A stretch of 36,955 bases of DNA from Hallerella porci (GCF_003148885.1 NZ_QGHD01000024.1:1-36955), one strand, 5' to 3'. Positions 16,331 to 26,024 are shown, counted from the first letter of the stretch. Notes: a model not told the origin generated them from the letters alone. Numbers and translations are program-made.

Positions 16331-17187
16331 ACACCGTCCTCGAAATTTTAAATAAGACGACTGCGTTTTTTCAGCACAAAGGCATTCCCGACCCGCGTTT
16401 AGATGCGCAATATATTTTGGCGCACGGATTAAAAATGGATCGGATGGAATTGTACTTAAACTTTGACCGTCCGCTTTCGGAACGAGAATTAGAAGCATTG
16501 CGCCCGCTCGTCGCCCGCCGCGCAAAGCGCGAACCGCTGCAGCACATCGTCGGAAGCACGAGTTTCTGCGGCTCAGAAATTCACTGCGACCGCCGCGCAC
16601 TTATTCCGCGTCCCGAAACAGAGTCGCTAATCGAAATTCTCGAAGAACGATTAAAAGGAAAAGAATCCTGCGAAATCGCTGATATCGGAACCGGTTCTGG
16701 CGCAATCGCAGTTGCTCTCGCTGCAAACAAGAAAATTTCGAATGCAAAAATTACCGCAACGGATATTTCAAAAGATGCGTTGGATTTGGCAAAAGAAAAT
16801 GCCGCATTAAACAAAGTCGAAATCGAATTCTTTGAAGGCGATTTGTTAAACGCATTGCCCGACGGGAAAAAATTCGACGCGATTGTAAGCAATCCGCCTT
16901 ACATTCCAGACGGCGAAAAAGAAAAGCTCCAGCCCGAAGTTCGCGATTACGATCCCGCGCTTGCGTTATTCGGCGGCGAAGACGGTTTAACTCTTGTCCG
17001 CAAAATTTTAACGCAGAGTAAAGATCGTTTAAATCCGGGCGCCATTCTTTTGATGGAAATCGGTCCGGAAGCAAACGAAGACAAAATTCTCGAGCAAGAA
17101 TCCGTCAATTATCCTTGGCTCAAGTGGAAAGGCGCCCTCAAAGATTTCTATGGCGCATACCGCTTCGTCGAATGGGAAATGCTTTAA
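16327..17187 (+). CDS. prmC: Release factor glutamine methyltransferase PrmC
   Basis: PrmC methylates the Gln of the GGQ motif in release factors using S-adenosylmethionine. The N-terminal helical domain is followed by [15 protein letters not shown], the SAM-binding [16 protein letters not shown] and the catalytic NPPY (189-192). Length 286 aa. The start overlaps the prfA stop (ATGA), the usual arrangement that couples the two genes. Confidence 0.97.
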   Translation: MNTVLEILNKTTAFFQHKGIPDPRLDAQYILAHGLKMDRMELYLNFDRPLSERELEALRPLVARRAKREPLQHIVGSTSFCGSEIHCDRRALIPRPETESLIEILEERLKGKESCEIADIGTGSGAIAVALAANKKISNAKITATDISKDALDLAKENAALNKVEIEFFEGDLLNALPDGKKFDAIVSNPPYIPDGEKEKLQPEVRDYDPALALFGGEDGLTLVRKILTQSKDRLNPGAILLMEIGPEANEDKILEQESVNYPWLKWKGALKDFYGAYRFVEWEML

Positions 17188-17399
17188 CACTCGTAGCCAA
17201 AAGCGGCTAAGACGAAAGTTTCATTTTCTCCGCGGCGATAAAAGCCGAGCAAAGTTTCATCATCCTCTTCGGAAAGTTCACAGCCTTGCATCGAAAGCTG
17301 ATCTGCGATACGACGACGGAAAGTGTCAAAGCCGCTACAAGAAATTTGATGCAAAGCGACAACAATTCGATTTTTAATGTTCTTTTGTGCAGTGTTCAT
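17184..17399 (-). CDS. Small hypothetical protein (71 aa)
   Basis: No family recognised. The product is soluble and compact: a basic N-terminal part (NIKNRIVVALHQISCSGFDTFRRRIADQL) and an acidic/aromatic end ([28 protein letters not shown]). Its stop overlaps the prmC stop by 4 nt in convergent orientation. TATATT (17411-17406) lies 6 nt before the ATG with no Shine-Dalgarno, the same layout as several other starts here, which supports it being a gene. Confidence 0.5.
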   Translation of the reverse strand: MNTAQKNIKNRIVVALHQISCSGFDTFRRRIADQLSMQGCELSEEDDETLLGFYRRGENETFVLAAFGYEC

Positions 17400-17457
17400 G
17401 CGTATAATATAACAATGAAAATTGACAAAAGTTGAGAATTTTTGACGCTATTAAAAT

Positions 17458-19377
17458 TTATTCGAAATCGTACATGCTGTTATACGAATTTTCCAATTCT
17501 TCGTTTTCTTCGGCTTTAATTTCGGGGCCTTTATTTTTTGCGGCTTCGGATTCGGCTAAGCCATCGTAATATTGCTTCGAAAGTTTCTCCACATACGCTT
17601 CATTTTGTTCCACGCGTTTGCGTAAACGCGCCAAGGCGTCATCGGAAATGGCCACGCGATTATGCATGCGCTGTTCCGCATCGCGGCCCCAAGGCGTATT
17701 TCTGTATTCGTTACGCAGAATTTGGAATGCAGCGACAGCGCTGTCTTTTGTGTCGGGCGACATTTCCCAAATGATGCCTTTCATGTATAACGCTTGAATT
17801 CCCGCTTGCGTTTCGGGATAAGTTTGATAAACGGTATCGTATGCGGCGAGCGCATAAGCGTAAGCGGTATCGACGGCGTCCATTTCTTCGAGCGGGACTT
17901 CTTGAGCAGCAACCCACAAACTTTCTGCAGTGAGGTAAAGTTCGTGCGCCATATCTTCGGGAGTTTTAACGGTGACTTTGACGCCTAAATTCACTTGCGC
18001 TTGTTTTGCATAATCGGTGTGCGGATATTTTGCGATGATTTCTTTGTAAAGTTCTTCGGCGGTATCGCTATCTTGCTTAAATTCGTCGTAAATAAAAGCC
18101 CGCGCATAAGTTGCCCGCATCACGATTGCGGTATCCGGCGATTCGTTGATAATGCGATCCAAGCGGACGAGAGAACTGTCTAATTCCGAAAGCTTAAAAA
18201 GGAAAAGTTCCGCAATTTGAAATTCTGTATCAAAGAAAGCTTTCTTCGCCGCATCCGTCGTATCGGCGAGAGAATCTTTCGCGCGGAGAGCGAGAAGCCT
18301 TTGCAACGCATCTCGGCGTTCGCGGGCATTTTGTCCCCAACTGCAGAAAGGTTTTGCTAAAAAGCTCGAATCGTAATAAGCGAGAGCGGGCTCGTAAGCG
18401 CGCTTTTCTACTTGATAAAAATCGCCGAGGTCAAAAAATCCGCGGGAAGAATATTCCGTTTTTTCGTATTCATCCGTCACATGATGCAACAGTTTTTCGC
18501 CTTCGGTCCAGTTGTTCGCTTTTAAAAGCAATTCTCCGCGACGCACAAGCATATCGGGCAAATGCGATTCGTATTCTTTGTTCGCAATCATCGCTTTATA
18601 TTCTTCGGCTGCTTCGGCGTAAGCCTCGGTTTGCGCTAAACATTCTGCGGCGTGCAAAGCTGCGGAATACTGATCGCGAAGAGGAAGTTCTGCGATTTCT
18701 TTCGCTTGGTAATGTTCTCGCGCCTTCGGATAATTTTCCATTTTAAAATACAGCGAAGCAAGTCGCATGTGGGCGCGCCCGCGCATATAAGGAGTTCCCG
18801 AAGTATCGGCGAGCATGCGTTCGAGTGCTGCAATCGCTTGTTCTGTAAAATCGCCTTTTTCTTCTAATAACGAAAGAAGATTCAAGCCTTCGTGATAATA
18901 AGGATGTTCATCGCCCGCGTCTAAAATCGACTGCAACGCAAAACGGCTCACATCGTATTCGCCATTTTTATAAAGGCAATAAGCGCGTTCATATTCCACT
19001 TTCGGCATGGAATCGTGATCCGAAAAATAGCGTTCAAATTCATCGTATTTGGCGACGGCCTTTCCCCATTCGCCTTTATGCCGAAAACTTTCGCCGATGA
19101 GGAAAACTGCCCGCGCCGTTTGACGATCGTTATCGGGGAATCTTTCGAGAACGCGAGAACCTTTCTCGATGACTTTGTCGTATTTCTTTGCCGCTTCACC
19201 AGTCGCGATTAAATCGGAATCGCCCGGAACCGAATCGGCACGTGCTTCTTCGAGTTTCGTCGCATCTTCATAATTTCTGTCGGCGTTAAAAATATGATTG
19301 AGATATGCGCAACAAGTACAACCCTCGAAAAGCGAGAGCGTAAGCAAAGCAAAAAGGCTAAGAAAAATCGCGCGCAT
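17458..19377 (-). CDS. Tetratricopeptide repeat lipoprotein
   Basis: A 639-aa protein made mostly of TPR-like helix pairs (for example QTARAVFLIGESFRHKGEWGKAVAKYDEF and ARAFIYDEFKQDSDTAEELYKEI). The N-terminus is a lipoprotein signal with a Cys cluster (FEGCTCC), followed by AYLNHIFNADRNYEDA, an arrangement also seen in envelope TPR lipoproteins of Bacteroidota, including gliding/T9SS components. A role in envelope assembly or secretion is possible but only inferred. The C-terminus is Glu/Asn-rich. It is last of the run sigma-TPR-TPR, 16 nt after the previous stop; a GTG two codons earlier is an alternative start. Confidence 0.75.
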   Translation of the reverse strand: MRAIFLSLFALLTLSLFEGCTCCAYLNHIFNADRNYEDATKLEEARADSVPGDSDLIATGEAAKKYDKVIEKGSRVLERFPDNDRQTARAVFLIGESFRHKGEWGKAVAKYDEFERYFSDHDSMPKVEYERAYCLYKNGEYDVSRFALQSILDAGDEHPYYHEGLNLLSLLEEKGDFTEQAIAALERMLADTSGTPYMRGRAHMRLASLYFKMENYPKAREHYQAKEIAELPLRDQYSAALHAAECLAQTEAYAEAAEEYKAMIANKEYESHLPDMLVRRGELLLKANNWTEGEKLLHHVTDEYEKTEYSSRGFFDLGDFYQVEKRAYEPALAYYDSSFLAKPFCSWGQNARERRDALQRLLALRAKDSLADTTDAAKKAFFDTEFQIAELFLFKLSELDSSLVRLDRIINESPDTAIVMRATYARAFIYDEFKQDSDTAEELYKEIIAKYPHTDYAKQAQVNLGVKVTVKTPEDMAHELYLTAESLWVAAQEVPLEEMDAVDTAYAYALAAYDTVYQTYPETQAGIQALYMKGIIWEMSPDTKDSAVAAFQILRNEYRNTPWGRDAEQRMHNRVAISDDALARLRKRVEQNEAYVEKLSKQYYDGLAESEAAKNKGPEIKAEENEELENSYNSMYDFE

Positions 19378-19393
19378 AATCACAACTTACAAA

Positions 19394-21103
19394 TCAATAC
19401 ATCGAAAGATATTTCAAATAATCACAAAGACGACTTCCTTCGGGAATTTTCGTCTTATCCAAACGAATCATGCGCACTTCGGCGGGCTTTCCTGCGATGC
19501 GGGCGAGCAATTCAAAATTATCCCGCGTTTCCCAAGTGGCGCCAGTCATCACAGTACCATCGCAATCGGTTTCACCCGTTTCGGTTCCGACTCCCGAAAG
19601 CCGAGAATTTTGCTGCAATAACGTCGTGTAAATTTCGGGAGTTTTTGCTTTTGCGCTGTTGGCTAAAACATTTGAATCCGTCACGACGATGTGCACGCCA
19701 TAAAATTTTCCGAGACTGTCAAAGAGAACAGTGTATTTGTGAAAATACGGCGCTTCAAAGAAATTTTCTTGCCATGTATTGCGATTGATTTTTTTGAAAT
19801 TCGCTGCGGAATATTTTTTGAAAAATTCTTTTTGCGAGGCACCGTACCGGACGAGGTAATGTCCGAGACTCGTTTCAAAAGAATGTTCCGAAACAGGCAA
19901 AGTCCGCATACTGTCAATGACCCGCGAAAGATCGGTTGCAAGCAAACTTTTCTGCGTTTCGTGCACCGGCGGCATCGCGGACGCTTCTTGAATTCGAAGT
20001 GCAATATCCGGATAAGAGGCGTCAAGATTTTGAATTTCGAGAAATTGCGTTTTTGCTAAATCGAAATTACGCCCTCTCATATACGCCCGACCGAGCGCTT
20101 CGCGGAGCGGTAAATTTTCGGGATATTGACGCACGAGCGGTTCCAAAATATCGTAAGCCACTTGAGCGCGTTCTTGTGGCGAAAGAGAACCGCCTTTTCC
20201 CGGTGCCATTTTTTGTCCAAGAGAAAGGAACGCTTCCGTCGTCATCTTGTGACCCGGACGAATCGCTAAAGCCCGACGATAAGTCTCTTCGGCATTTTCA
20301 AAGTGCCCCGCATATTCTTGAAGCATTCCTTGCAAGCAAAGAAAATCAACGTTCACCGGAAATTTGGAAAGCGCATAATCGACGACTAAAGAACAACTGT
20401 CCAAGTTTCCTTCGTCGTGAAAGACTTGCGCCAAACGAAAATAAGCGGCCGCCGAATTTCCTTCGAATAAACTAATCGCCACATGCGCTTCTTCAAGACT
20501 TTCAGCATAACGGCGCGCTTGAAAAAGATAATCTGCATAGAGCAAGCGCGCTTCGGCAAAGGCTGGCGCTTTCTGCGTTGCAATATGAGCGAGTTCTAGT
20601 GCGGTGCCCAAACTGTTTGCGTTTTCAGCAAGGCGCGCATCGATGTAAAATGCGACCGCAGATTCGGGATAACGATTTTTGAGCGAGCGTTCCATCGATT
20701 CTAACTGCGAACGCCAAATGGGAAGTAACGAATCCGCGTTCACCGAAAGAAGAGAATTGACAACTCCCCACTGCGCCAAAAAAACTTCGGGATATTGAAG
20801 AGCAATCGCTTCGTAAACTTCGGCAGCTTCATTAAATTTTCCGCTTTTCTGCAATTCTTCGGCGCGGCGCAATTCTTGTTCCGTCGAAATCGGCATCCGA
20901 TCTAAACCCGCCAATGTATCGGGAACATCCCCGCGTAAAATCGACGTGCCCGCAGGAAGTCCAAACGGAATACTCGAAACGACAACGCTTCGCGGACCAA
21001 TTTTCAAATAAACGGAGTAAGCGGCTAATGCGATAAAAGCGCCACCGAGAAGCGTCAAAAAAAATACTGCCGCTCGCCGCGCTTTAACTTTTGAAACTGC
21101 CAT
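19394..21103 (-). CDS. Membrane-anchored TPR protein
   Basis: A 569-aa protein with one N-terminal transmembrane helix (AAVFFLTLLGGAFIALAAYSVYL) after a basic start, so its bulk is likely periplasmic. TPR units run from about residue 80 to 360 (for example KSGKFNEAAEVYEAIALQYP and YAGHFENAEETYRRALAIRP). The C-terminal 200 residues, with LPVSEHSFETSLGHYLVRYG and a conserved-looking FEAPYFHKYTVLFDS stretch, match nothing I know. The start codon overlaps the sigma stop by one base (TAATG), so translation is coupled. Confidence 0.75.
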   Translation of the reverse strand: MAVSKVKARRAAVFFLTLLGGAFIALAAYSVYLKIGPRSVVVSSIPFGLPAGTSILRGDVPDTLAGLDRMPISTEQELRRAEELQKSGKFNEAAEVYEAIALQYPEVFLAQWGVVNSLLSVNADSLLPIWRSQLESMERSLKNRYPESAVAFYIDARLAENANSLGTALELAHIATQKAPAFAEARLLYADYLFQARRYAESLEEAHVAISLFEGNSAAAYFRLAQVFHDEGNLDSCSLVVDYALSKFPVNVDFLCLQGMLQEYAGHFENAEETYRRALAIRPGHKMTTEAFLSLGQKMAPGKGGSLSPQERAQVAYDILEPLVRQYPENLPLREALGRAYMRGRNFDLAKTQFLEIQNLDASYPDIALRIQEASAMPPVHETQKSLLATDLSRVIDSMRTLPVSEHSFETSLGHYLVRYGASQKEFFKKYSAANFKKINRNTWQENFFEAPYFHKYTVLFDSLGKFYGVHIVVTDSNVLANSAKAKTPEIYTTLLQQNSRLSGVGTETGETDCDGTVMTGATWETRDNFELLARIAGKPAEVRMIRLDKTKIPEGSRLCDYLKYLSMY

Positions 21104-21945
21104 TAGATTTCCAAGAAATCGCTCAAACGTTCGCGCTTTTCTTTGTTCTTCTGCAATTTGCGAAGAGTTTTATTTTTGATTTGACGCACGCGTTCACGGC
21201 TGAGTTTCAAATCTTCGCCGATATCTTTCAGCGTCGTATCTTCCACTGCGTCCAAACCGTAGAACATGCGAAGAATTTCTTCTTCGCGGTGCGGAAGCGA
21301 TTTGAGAGTTTCGTCGAGGAGCGCTTTGCGTTCCTTCTTTTCCATTTCGTCTTCTTGATTGCCGTCCGTGCCGAGCACATCCATCAAAGAACTCACGGAA
21401 TCGCCCGAAGCGCTGTCATCGTTAATCGGCGCATCAAGAGAAATATCGACGATTTTTTCCATTACTTCGACAATGTCCTGTTCCGAGCCTGCAAATTCCG
21501 GCATTGCCATCGTGCGTTCGTAATCGCCGCCATTCAAAACGAGAGCCCGCTTAAAGCGATTCACCATCGTCAATTTGTTAGGCGGAATGCGGACTGCACC
21601 AACCTGTTCGAACAAAGCTTTTTGAATCGACTGGCGAATCCACCAAACGGCGTAACTGATGAATTTGACATCTTTTGTGCTGTCAAATCTTTTGGCAGCT
21701 TTGAAAAGTCCGAGATTTCCTTCGTTGATTAAATCGAGCAAAGAAAGTCCGCGACCTTGATACTTGCGCGCAACACTTACCACAAAGCGAAGATTCCCGC
21801 GGATGAGATGCTGCAAAGCACGTTCACGGATTTCTTCGGATTCGCCGTTTTTGATGATGGAAATGAGCGCAGCTTCTTCTTCCGGTTTGAGTGTCGGAAA
21901 CCGGTTTAAATCTCGAAAATATAACGATTCGTTGATATCACTCAT
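21103..21945 (-). CDS. rpoD: Sigma-70 family RNA polymerase sigma factor, RpoD/SigA type
   Basis: A 280-aa sigma factor with regions 1.2 to 4.2 but no region 1.1 or long non-conserved insert. Region 2 reads RGNLRFVVSVARKYQGRGLSLLDL, then INEGNLGLFKAAKRFD and KFISYAVWWIRQSIQKAL. Region 4 has PHREEEILRMFYGL and the helix-turn-helix LKDIGEDLKLSRERVRQIK. This short form is that of the Bacteroidota primary sigma, so it may be the housekeeping sigma here; a group 2 paralogue is the alternative. It is 46 nt downstream of DUF971 and coupled to the TPR gene after it. Confidence 0.85.
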   Translation of the reverse strand: MSDINESLYFRDLNRFPTLKPEEEAALISIIKNGESEEIRERALQHLIRGNLRFVVSVARKYQGRGLSLLDLINEGNLGLFKAAKRFDSTKDVKFISYAVWWIRQSIQKALFEQVGAVRIPPNKLTMVNRFKRALVLNGGDYERTMAMPEFAGSEQDIVEVMEKIVDISLDAPINDDSASGDSVSSLMDVLGTDGNQEDEMEKKERKALLDETLKSLPHREEEILRMFYGLDAVEDTTLKDIGEDLKLSRERVRQIKNKTLRKLQKNKEKRERLSDFLEI

Positions 21946-21991
21946 TTTAGAAAAACCTGCGCTGAGAATTTTACCCTTTAAATATGGCTTT

Positions 21992-22288
21992 TTACGGCTG
22001 TTTCGTCAAACGCTTCAAGAGTTCGTACGGGTAAATTCCCGTCCGATGCCCGTCACTCCAAAGAATTCCCACGGCGTAACGCCCGATGGACTGAATACTT
22101 TCCAAGCGAATGTCTTCGGGAACAGTTTTCGGGTCTAAAAGTTTTTCGCCCGTATTTTCATCGACGCAAAGCGCACACGGACACGCTAAACGCAAATCCC
22201 GTAAGCGAAAAATGGCGCGGCTTCCGTCGTCAAAATCAAATCCGAGTTCACCTTTTTTTGTGCGGAAAATTTTCAACGGTTGCAGCAT
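21992..22288 (-). CDS. DUF971-domain protein
   Basis: A 98-aa single-domain protein of the DUF971/GBBH-like N-terminal family: LRLACPCALCVDENTGEKLL includes the Cys pair that binds metal in relatives, and IGRYAVGILWSDGHRTGIYPYELL is the family's C-terminal signature. Such proteins often neighbour Mrp/ApbC and are suspected Fe-S assembly partners. The start overlaps the mrp stop by one base (TAATG) with GGAGG just upstream. Confidence 0.9.
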   Translation of the reverse strand: MLQPLKIFRTKKGELGFDFDDGSRAIFRLRDLRLACPCALCVDENTGEKLLDPKTVPEDIRLESIQSIGRYAVGILWSDGHRTGIYPYELLKRLTKQP

Positions 22289-23406
22289 TATGCCTCCACA
22301 GGGATTTCGTCCCAGCGCAAATTGAAGTTGTGCAAAACATGAGAATTGGAATGTTCCAACTGAGCGATTGCATGAATTGTCTTCTCGGCGATTTCGATGA
22401 ATGCGCGACCGCTTTCGCTATTCGGATAACGCAGAACGGCAGGGGCTCCCAAATCACCGCAATCAGCAACGGATGGTTCTAGCGGAACTTTTCCGAGGAG
22501 AGGGACGCCAAGCGCCTTAGAAATACGTTCGCCGCCTCCGGTGCGGAAAATGTTGTGACGCTTTCCGCAGCCATCGCAGATAAAGTAACTCATGTTTTCA
22601 ATGATACCGACCGAAGGAACGCCGACGCTATCAAACATCGCAAGACCTTTTCGACAGTCAGCGAGGGCGACTTCTTGCGGCGTCGTGACGACAACAGCAC
22701 AAGTTAACGGGCATTGTTGTGTTAGCGTCAATTGAATATCTCCCGTTCCAGGAGGAAAGTCGATGAGCAAATAATCGAGTTCGCCCCAACGCACTCGATG
22801 CACAAAATTTTGAATCATCTGACTCGCCATCGGGCCGCGCCAAATTGTCGCTTTATCGGATTCCGCAAACATCGCCATCGAAATCAGCGAAACGCCGCCC
22901 TTTGTGACCACCGGCGCAATCGTGCGATCGTCAAAAATTTCGGGAGCGGTATCCACCCCGAACATAATATTCATCGAAGGACCGTAAATGTCTGCGTCCA
23001 AAACGCCGACTTTTGCGCCCGCTAAACTGAGAGCCATCGCCAAGTTTGCAGTCACCGTCGATTTGCCCACGCCACCCTTTCCGCTGGCGACGCCGACGAT
23101 GCGTTTCACATCTTTGAGAAGAGCGTTATCGCTTGCTGGCGCAGCGTTTGCATTCACAACGCGACCGTTCGCTGTCAAAGTGACTTCTGCCGTTTTCGCT
23201 CCAATGTCGCGCAAAATTTGTTCGCACTGTGTTTTAAAACGATCGCGAATCGGACACGCGGGAGTTGTGAGTTGCAAATCCAAAGTCACATCGCCGTCTG
23301 CAGAAATTTTCACATTGTGAACGAATCCGAGTTCAACGATATTTTTCTTCAAATCCGGATCGCGTACGACGGACAAAGCTTGCAAAATTTGTTCTTCTGT
23401 TAACAC
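22288..23406 (-). CDS. mrp: Mrp/ApbC-type Fe-S cluster carrier ATPase
   Basis: A 372-aa P-loop scaffold that binds and delivers Fe-S clusters in the cytosol. The N-terminal DUF59/MIP18 domain covers about residues 1-85; the deviant Walker A GKGGVGKS is at 109-116, DADIYGPS at 138-145, DFPPGTGD at 216-223, and the cluster-binding CxxC (C277, C280) lies in YFICDGCGKRH. It starts with GTG preceded by AAGG. Gene order with DUF971 is translationally coupled. Confidence 0.95.
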   Translation of the reverse strand: MLTEEQILQALSVVRDPDLKKNIVELGFVHNVKISADGDVTLDLQLTTPACPIRDRFKTQCEQILRDIGAKTAEVTLTANGRVVNANAAPASDNALLKDVKRIVGVASGKGGVGKSTVTANLAMALSLAGAKVGVLDADIYGPSMNIMFGVDTAPEIFDDRTIAPVVTKGGVSLISMAMFAESDKATIWRGPMASQMIQNFVHRVRWGELDYLLIDFPPGTGDIQLTLTQQCPLTCAVVVTTPQEVALADCRKGLAMFDSVGVPSVGIIENMSYFICDGCGKRHNIFRTGGGERISKALGVPLLGKVPLEPSVADCGDLGAPAVLRYPNSESGRAFIEIAEKTIHAIAQLEHSNSHVLHNFNLRWDEIPVEA

Positions 23407-23448
23407 GAGAAACCTTCTTGATGAATTCCAAATTTAGAAATTTGCCTT

Positions 23449-24216
23449 TTACTTCACAATTCCTAGTTCGCTGATTTTTGCGAAGCCGTTTACCTTTTCG
23501 CCGAGGCGTACGTGCACCCATCCATCTTTCACGCCGAGCACTTCGACTTCTGTCCCTTCGGAAAGCATATTGAGGGTTTGATCTTTATCGCTTGGGCCGC
23601 TCGTAATGTCGGCGGTTTCTGCGGTGACAACTCCCAAGGCAAATGTATTTTCGCGGTAAACTTTATAGCCTGCACTCAGCGCAAAAATGCCGAGGATAAT
23701 TGCCACCGGGAAAATGCTCACAGCGAGTGCGGTTTTCATTTTAGGATTTGCCGCAAGGACGCGGACAATACACAGAATAAAAATGAGCCAAACAATTCCG
23801 AGAATCGCAAAAAGTTGTTCCTTTAACGAGAAGAAATGATGCGCTTGAAAAAAGAAATTTAGAAGCGGATTTTCTTCCGTCGTCGATTCTTCGACTTTAT
23901 CTTTCGTCATGCTTTTTGCGAGTTTTAAATTGTATTGAAAATCTTCATTCGTCGGATCTAAACGCAACGCTTTTTCATAATTCAAAATGGCAAAGCCCAA
24001 ACGCTTTTCGCGGAAATAAGCGTTTCCCAAATTGTAAAATAAATCGGCATTTTGAAATTCATTATCGACGCAATTTTGCCACGCTTCAACTGCCGAAGAA
24101 AAATCTCCCGCTTGATACGCCGCAGCCCCTGTGTAAAGGGTTTTGCAATTTTCATTTGACCACGCTGCAATCGCAAAAGCAAAAATTGAAAGAAAAATTT
24201 TCATCTGAAATTTCAT
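23449..24216 (-). CDS. batE: BatE-like TPR/SH3 membrane protein
   Basis: A 255-aa protein: signal or anchor helix (about 5-19), two to three TPR units (AAAYQAGDFSSAVEAWQNCV, LFYNLGNAYFREKRLGFAI), two transmembrane helices (about 132-155 and 162-185) and a C-terminal bacterial SH3 domain (ADITSGPSDKDQTLNMLSEGTEVEVLG, then WVHVRL). This is the BatE architecture of the Bacteroidota aerotolerance (bat) operon. The start overlaps the batD stop by 4 nt. batA, B and C are not in the window. Confidence 0.8.
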   Translation of the reverse strand: MKFQMKIFLSIFAFAIAAWSNENCKTLYTGAAAYQAGDFSSAVEAWQNCVDNEFQNADLFYNLGNAYFREKRLGFAILNYEKALRLDPTNEDFQYNLKLAKSMTKDKVEESTTEENPLLNFFFQAHHFFSLKEQLFAILGIVWLIFILCIVRVLAANPKMKTALAVSIFPVAIILGIFALSAGYKVYRENTFALGVVTAETADITSGPSDKDQTLNMLSEGTEVEVLGVKDGWVHVRLGEKVNGFAKISELGIVK

Positions 24217-25988
24217 TTTAAAACCTCCAACGCATCGCAGAGCATTTCAAATTCCGAAAGCGCTTTTTTGCATTCTTCGGATGTCGCAGAAACCGGCGCA
24301 AATCGGGCGAACGCACACGCTTCTTGCCACTGCAAAACTTTTTGAATTTGCTCTTCTTTCACCCCGAGATTTGTCAAATTTTGTTTGACAGCTTCTTTGG
24401 TCATGCCGCGGAATTCCAAATTCGAAAGATCCGAAAGATAGCCGACAAGTCCATTTTCAAGAGCCGCATAGAACGCTTTGCCGTCGCCTTTTTCAAGAGC
24501 GGTTTTGGCAATAGCCGTGAACTTTTTCAAATTCTTTTTCGCAGTCGCTTTGCGGACAAGCGCTGCATTGCTCGAATGTTTCCGATGCGTGCGCACAAAT
24601 GCGCAGAACAAAAGATAAAGCGGAATCGGAAGCAAAAGTAAAATCCAAAAACCAATGGAACGATACAGCGGAATTTCTTTTGCGCTCACCGCATTCACTT
24701 GATGCACATAACGAATGTCGCGCCCGAGAGATTCAATTTCTTCTTTGGCTGCGGGCACATACGCAGCGGGCGATTCCGAATCGTAAGTCGGAGCCGTTCC
24801 CGTTCCTTTTTCCACTTTGATTTTCCACGGGCCTTCGGTTTTTGTTTCGTAAATTTTCTTCGTCGGATTAAACCAATTATAGGTAATCGCAGGAATTTCA
24901 AATTCGCCTTTTTTCTTCGGATAAAGGAAAATGCGAATATTTTTCGTCGTCAAAACTTTTCCGCCGCTCACTTTCTTTTTGATATCGGATTCGGGTGGAA
25001 CCGAGCGGAAATCCGAGAAATTCGGAAGCTCGGGATCGGTAATCGTTCCCGGTTTTCCGTCGCCAGAAATTTGCACTGAAAGAGTTAATGCATCGCCGAG
25101 AGAAAGCGAATCTTTGTCAAAGGAAGCGCTGAATTTATAATTTCCGACCATACCCGAAAAATTCTGCGGTTTGCCTTGTTGCGGAAGCGGTAACACCGTA
25201 ATATTCAGCGGAGCAGTTTGCGCTTCGGCTTCTTCAGGCTCTTGCTGCACACTTTTAAAGCTCATCGAAAATCCGCCGTGACTTTGATTCTTTTCCACAA
25301 TTTTCGGCGCGCCGACTTTCATGTACTTAAACTTAAACGGCGGAATGGAAACTTTTCCTGTTTTCACCGGAGAAATCCACGCAAATTTTGCGCTGCCTTT
25401 TGTTTCGCGCGGAGCGTCGGGAATCGGCATGAGTTTTAACTCCGAAAGATCCGAACGGTGTGCGATAAAATCATTTCCCAAATCCATATTGGTTGCGACC
25501 AAATTGCCTTGGAAATGTTCATACGTGTGAATAGAAAGCGTGACCGAAAGTTGTTCGCCTTCGTAAACCGTGCGTTTATTTGGCGAAAGCGAGACGGAAA
25601 CCGCAGCGTCATTATACGATTTTTGCACTTCGACGGCGGGACGCGAAATTTCATATTCTTGATCTTGAATTTTCCACGTTAAAATGCCCGCAATTTTTCG
25701 TCCCGTTTGCTTCGGAGCGGTCAATTTAAAATCATAACGGCGCACATTATAACCGCGGCCAAAAAAGTCTTCGACGCGGGTATCGGTCGAATCCAATCCG
25801 CGGAGGACGAAACCGTTCTGCGGCATAAAGCGCGGCACATCGCGTGGTTCAGCAAGTTCCCGAATCGGAACGATTAAACGCAAATCAAATTGCATGCCCG
25901 CTTCAATGCGATCTGTACTAAAATCGAGACTCATCCGAGCCTGCGCAAAAACCGCAAACGCAAGAATTAAAAGCAATAAGTTTCTCAT
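24213..25988 (-). CDS. batD: BatD-like protein
   Basis: A 591-aa protein with a signal peptide (RNLLLLILAFAVFAQA), several beta-sandwich domains typical of BatD (RIEAGMQFDLRLIV, SLSPNKRTVYEGEQLSVTLSI, FSASFDKDSLSLGDALTLSVQI), a transmembrane helix near residue 455 (GFWILLLLPIPLYLLFCAFV) and a cytoplasmic helical tail. Bat proteins form an inner membrane complex linked to oxidative and envelope stress. I place the start at 25988, where the signal peptide begins; a longer form from 26075 would overlap the divergent ABC gene. TATCTT lies 9 nt upstream and there is no Shine-Dalgarno. Confidence 0.82.
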   Translation of the reverse strand: MRNLLLLILAFAVFAQARMSLDFSTDRIEAGMQFDLRLIVPIRELAEPRDVPRFMPQNGFVLRGLDSTDTRVEDFFGRGYNVRRYDFKLTAPKQTGRKIAGILTWKIQDQEYEISRPAVEVQKSYNDAAVSVSLSPNKRTVYEGEQLSVTLSIHTYEHFQGNLVATNMDLGNDFIAHRSDLSELKLMPIPDAPRETKGSAKFAWISPVKTGKVSIPPFKFKYMKVGAPKIVEKNQSHGGFSMSFKSVQQEPEEAEAQTAPLNITVLPLPQQGKPQNFSGMVGNYKFSASFDKDSLSLGDALTLSVQISGDGKPGTITDPELPNFSDFRSVPPESDIKKKVSGGKVLTTKNIRIFLYPKKKGEFEIPAITYNWFNPTKKIYETKTEGPWKIKVEKGTGTAPTYDSESPAAYVPAAKEEIESLGRDIRYVHQVNAVSAKEIPLYRSIGFWILLLLPIPLYLLFCAFVRTHRKHSSNAALVRKATAKKNLKKFTAIAKTALEKGDGKAFYAALENGLVGYLSDLSNLEFRGMTKEAVKQNLTNLGVKEEQIQKVLQWQEACAFARFAPVSATSEECKKALSEFEMLCDALEVLK

Positions 25989-26024
25989 AACAATCAAAAG
26001 ATACAAAAAAGCTATCTTTGAGCT
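25989..26024. promoter_or_regulatory. Compact divergent promoter of batD and the ABC gene
   Basis: Only 36 bp separate the two start codons. Each direction has a TATCTT followed by TTG or TTTG: plus strand 26013-26018, 6 nt before its ATG; minus strand 26003-25998, 9 nt before its ATG. No convincing -35 hexamer or Shine-Dalgarno is visible for either, so initiation is at or within a few bases of the start codons if these are used. Confidence 0.45.

Noticed and set aside
17401-17450. TTGACA and TTGACG on the plus strand as promoters
   Set aside because: There is no plus-strand gene downstream; the next genes on both sides lie on the minus strand or converge.
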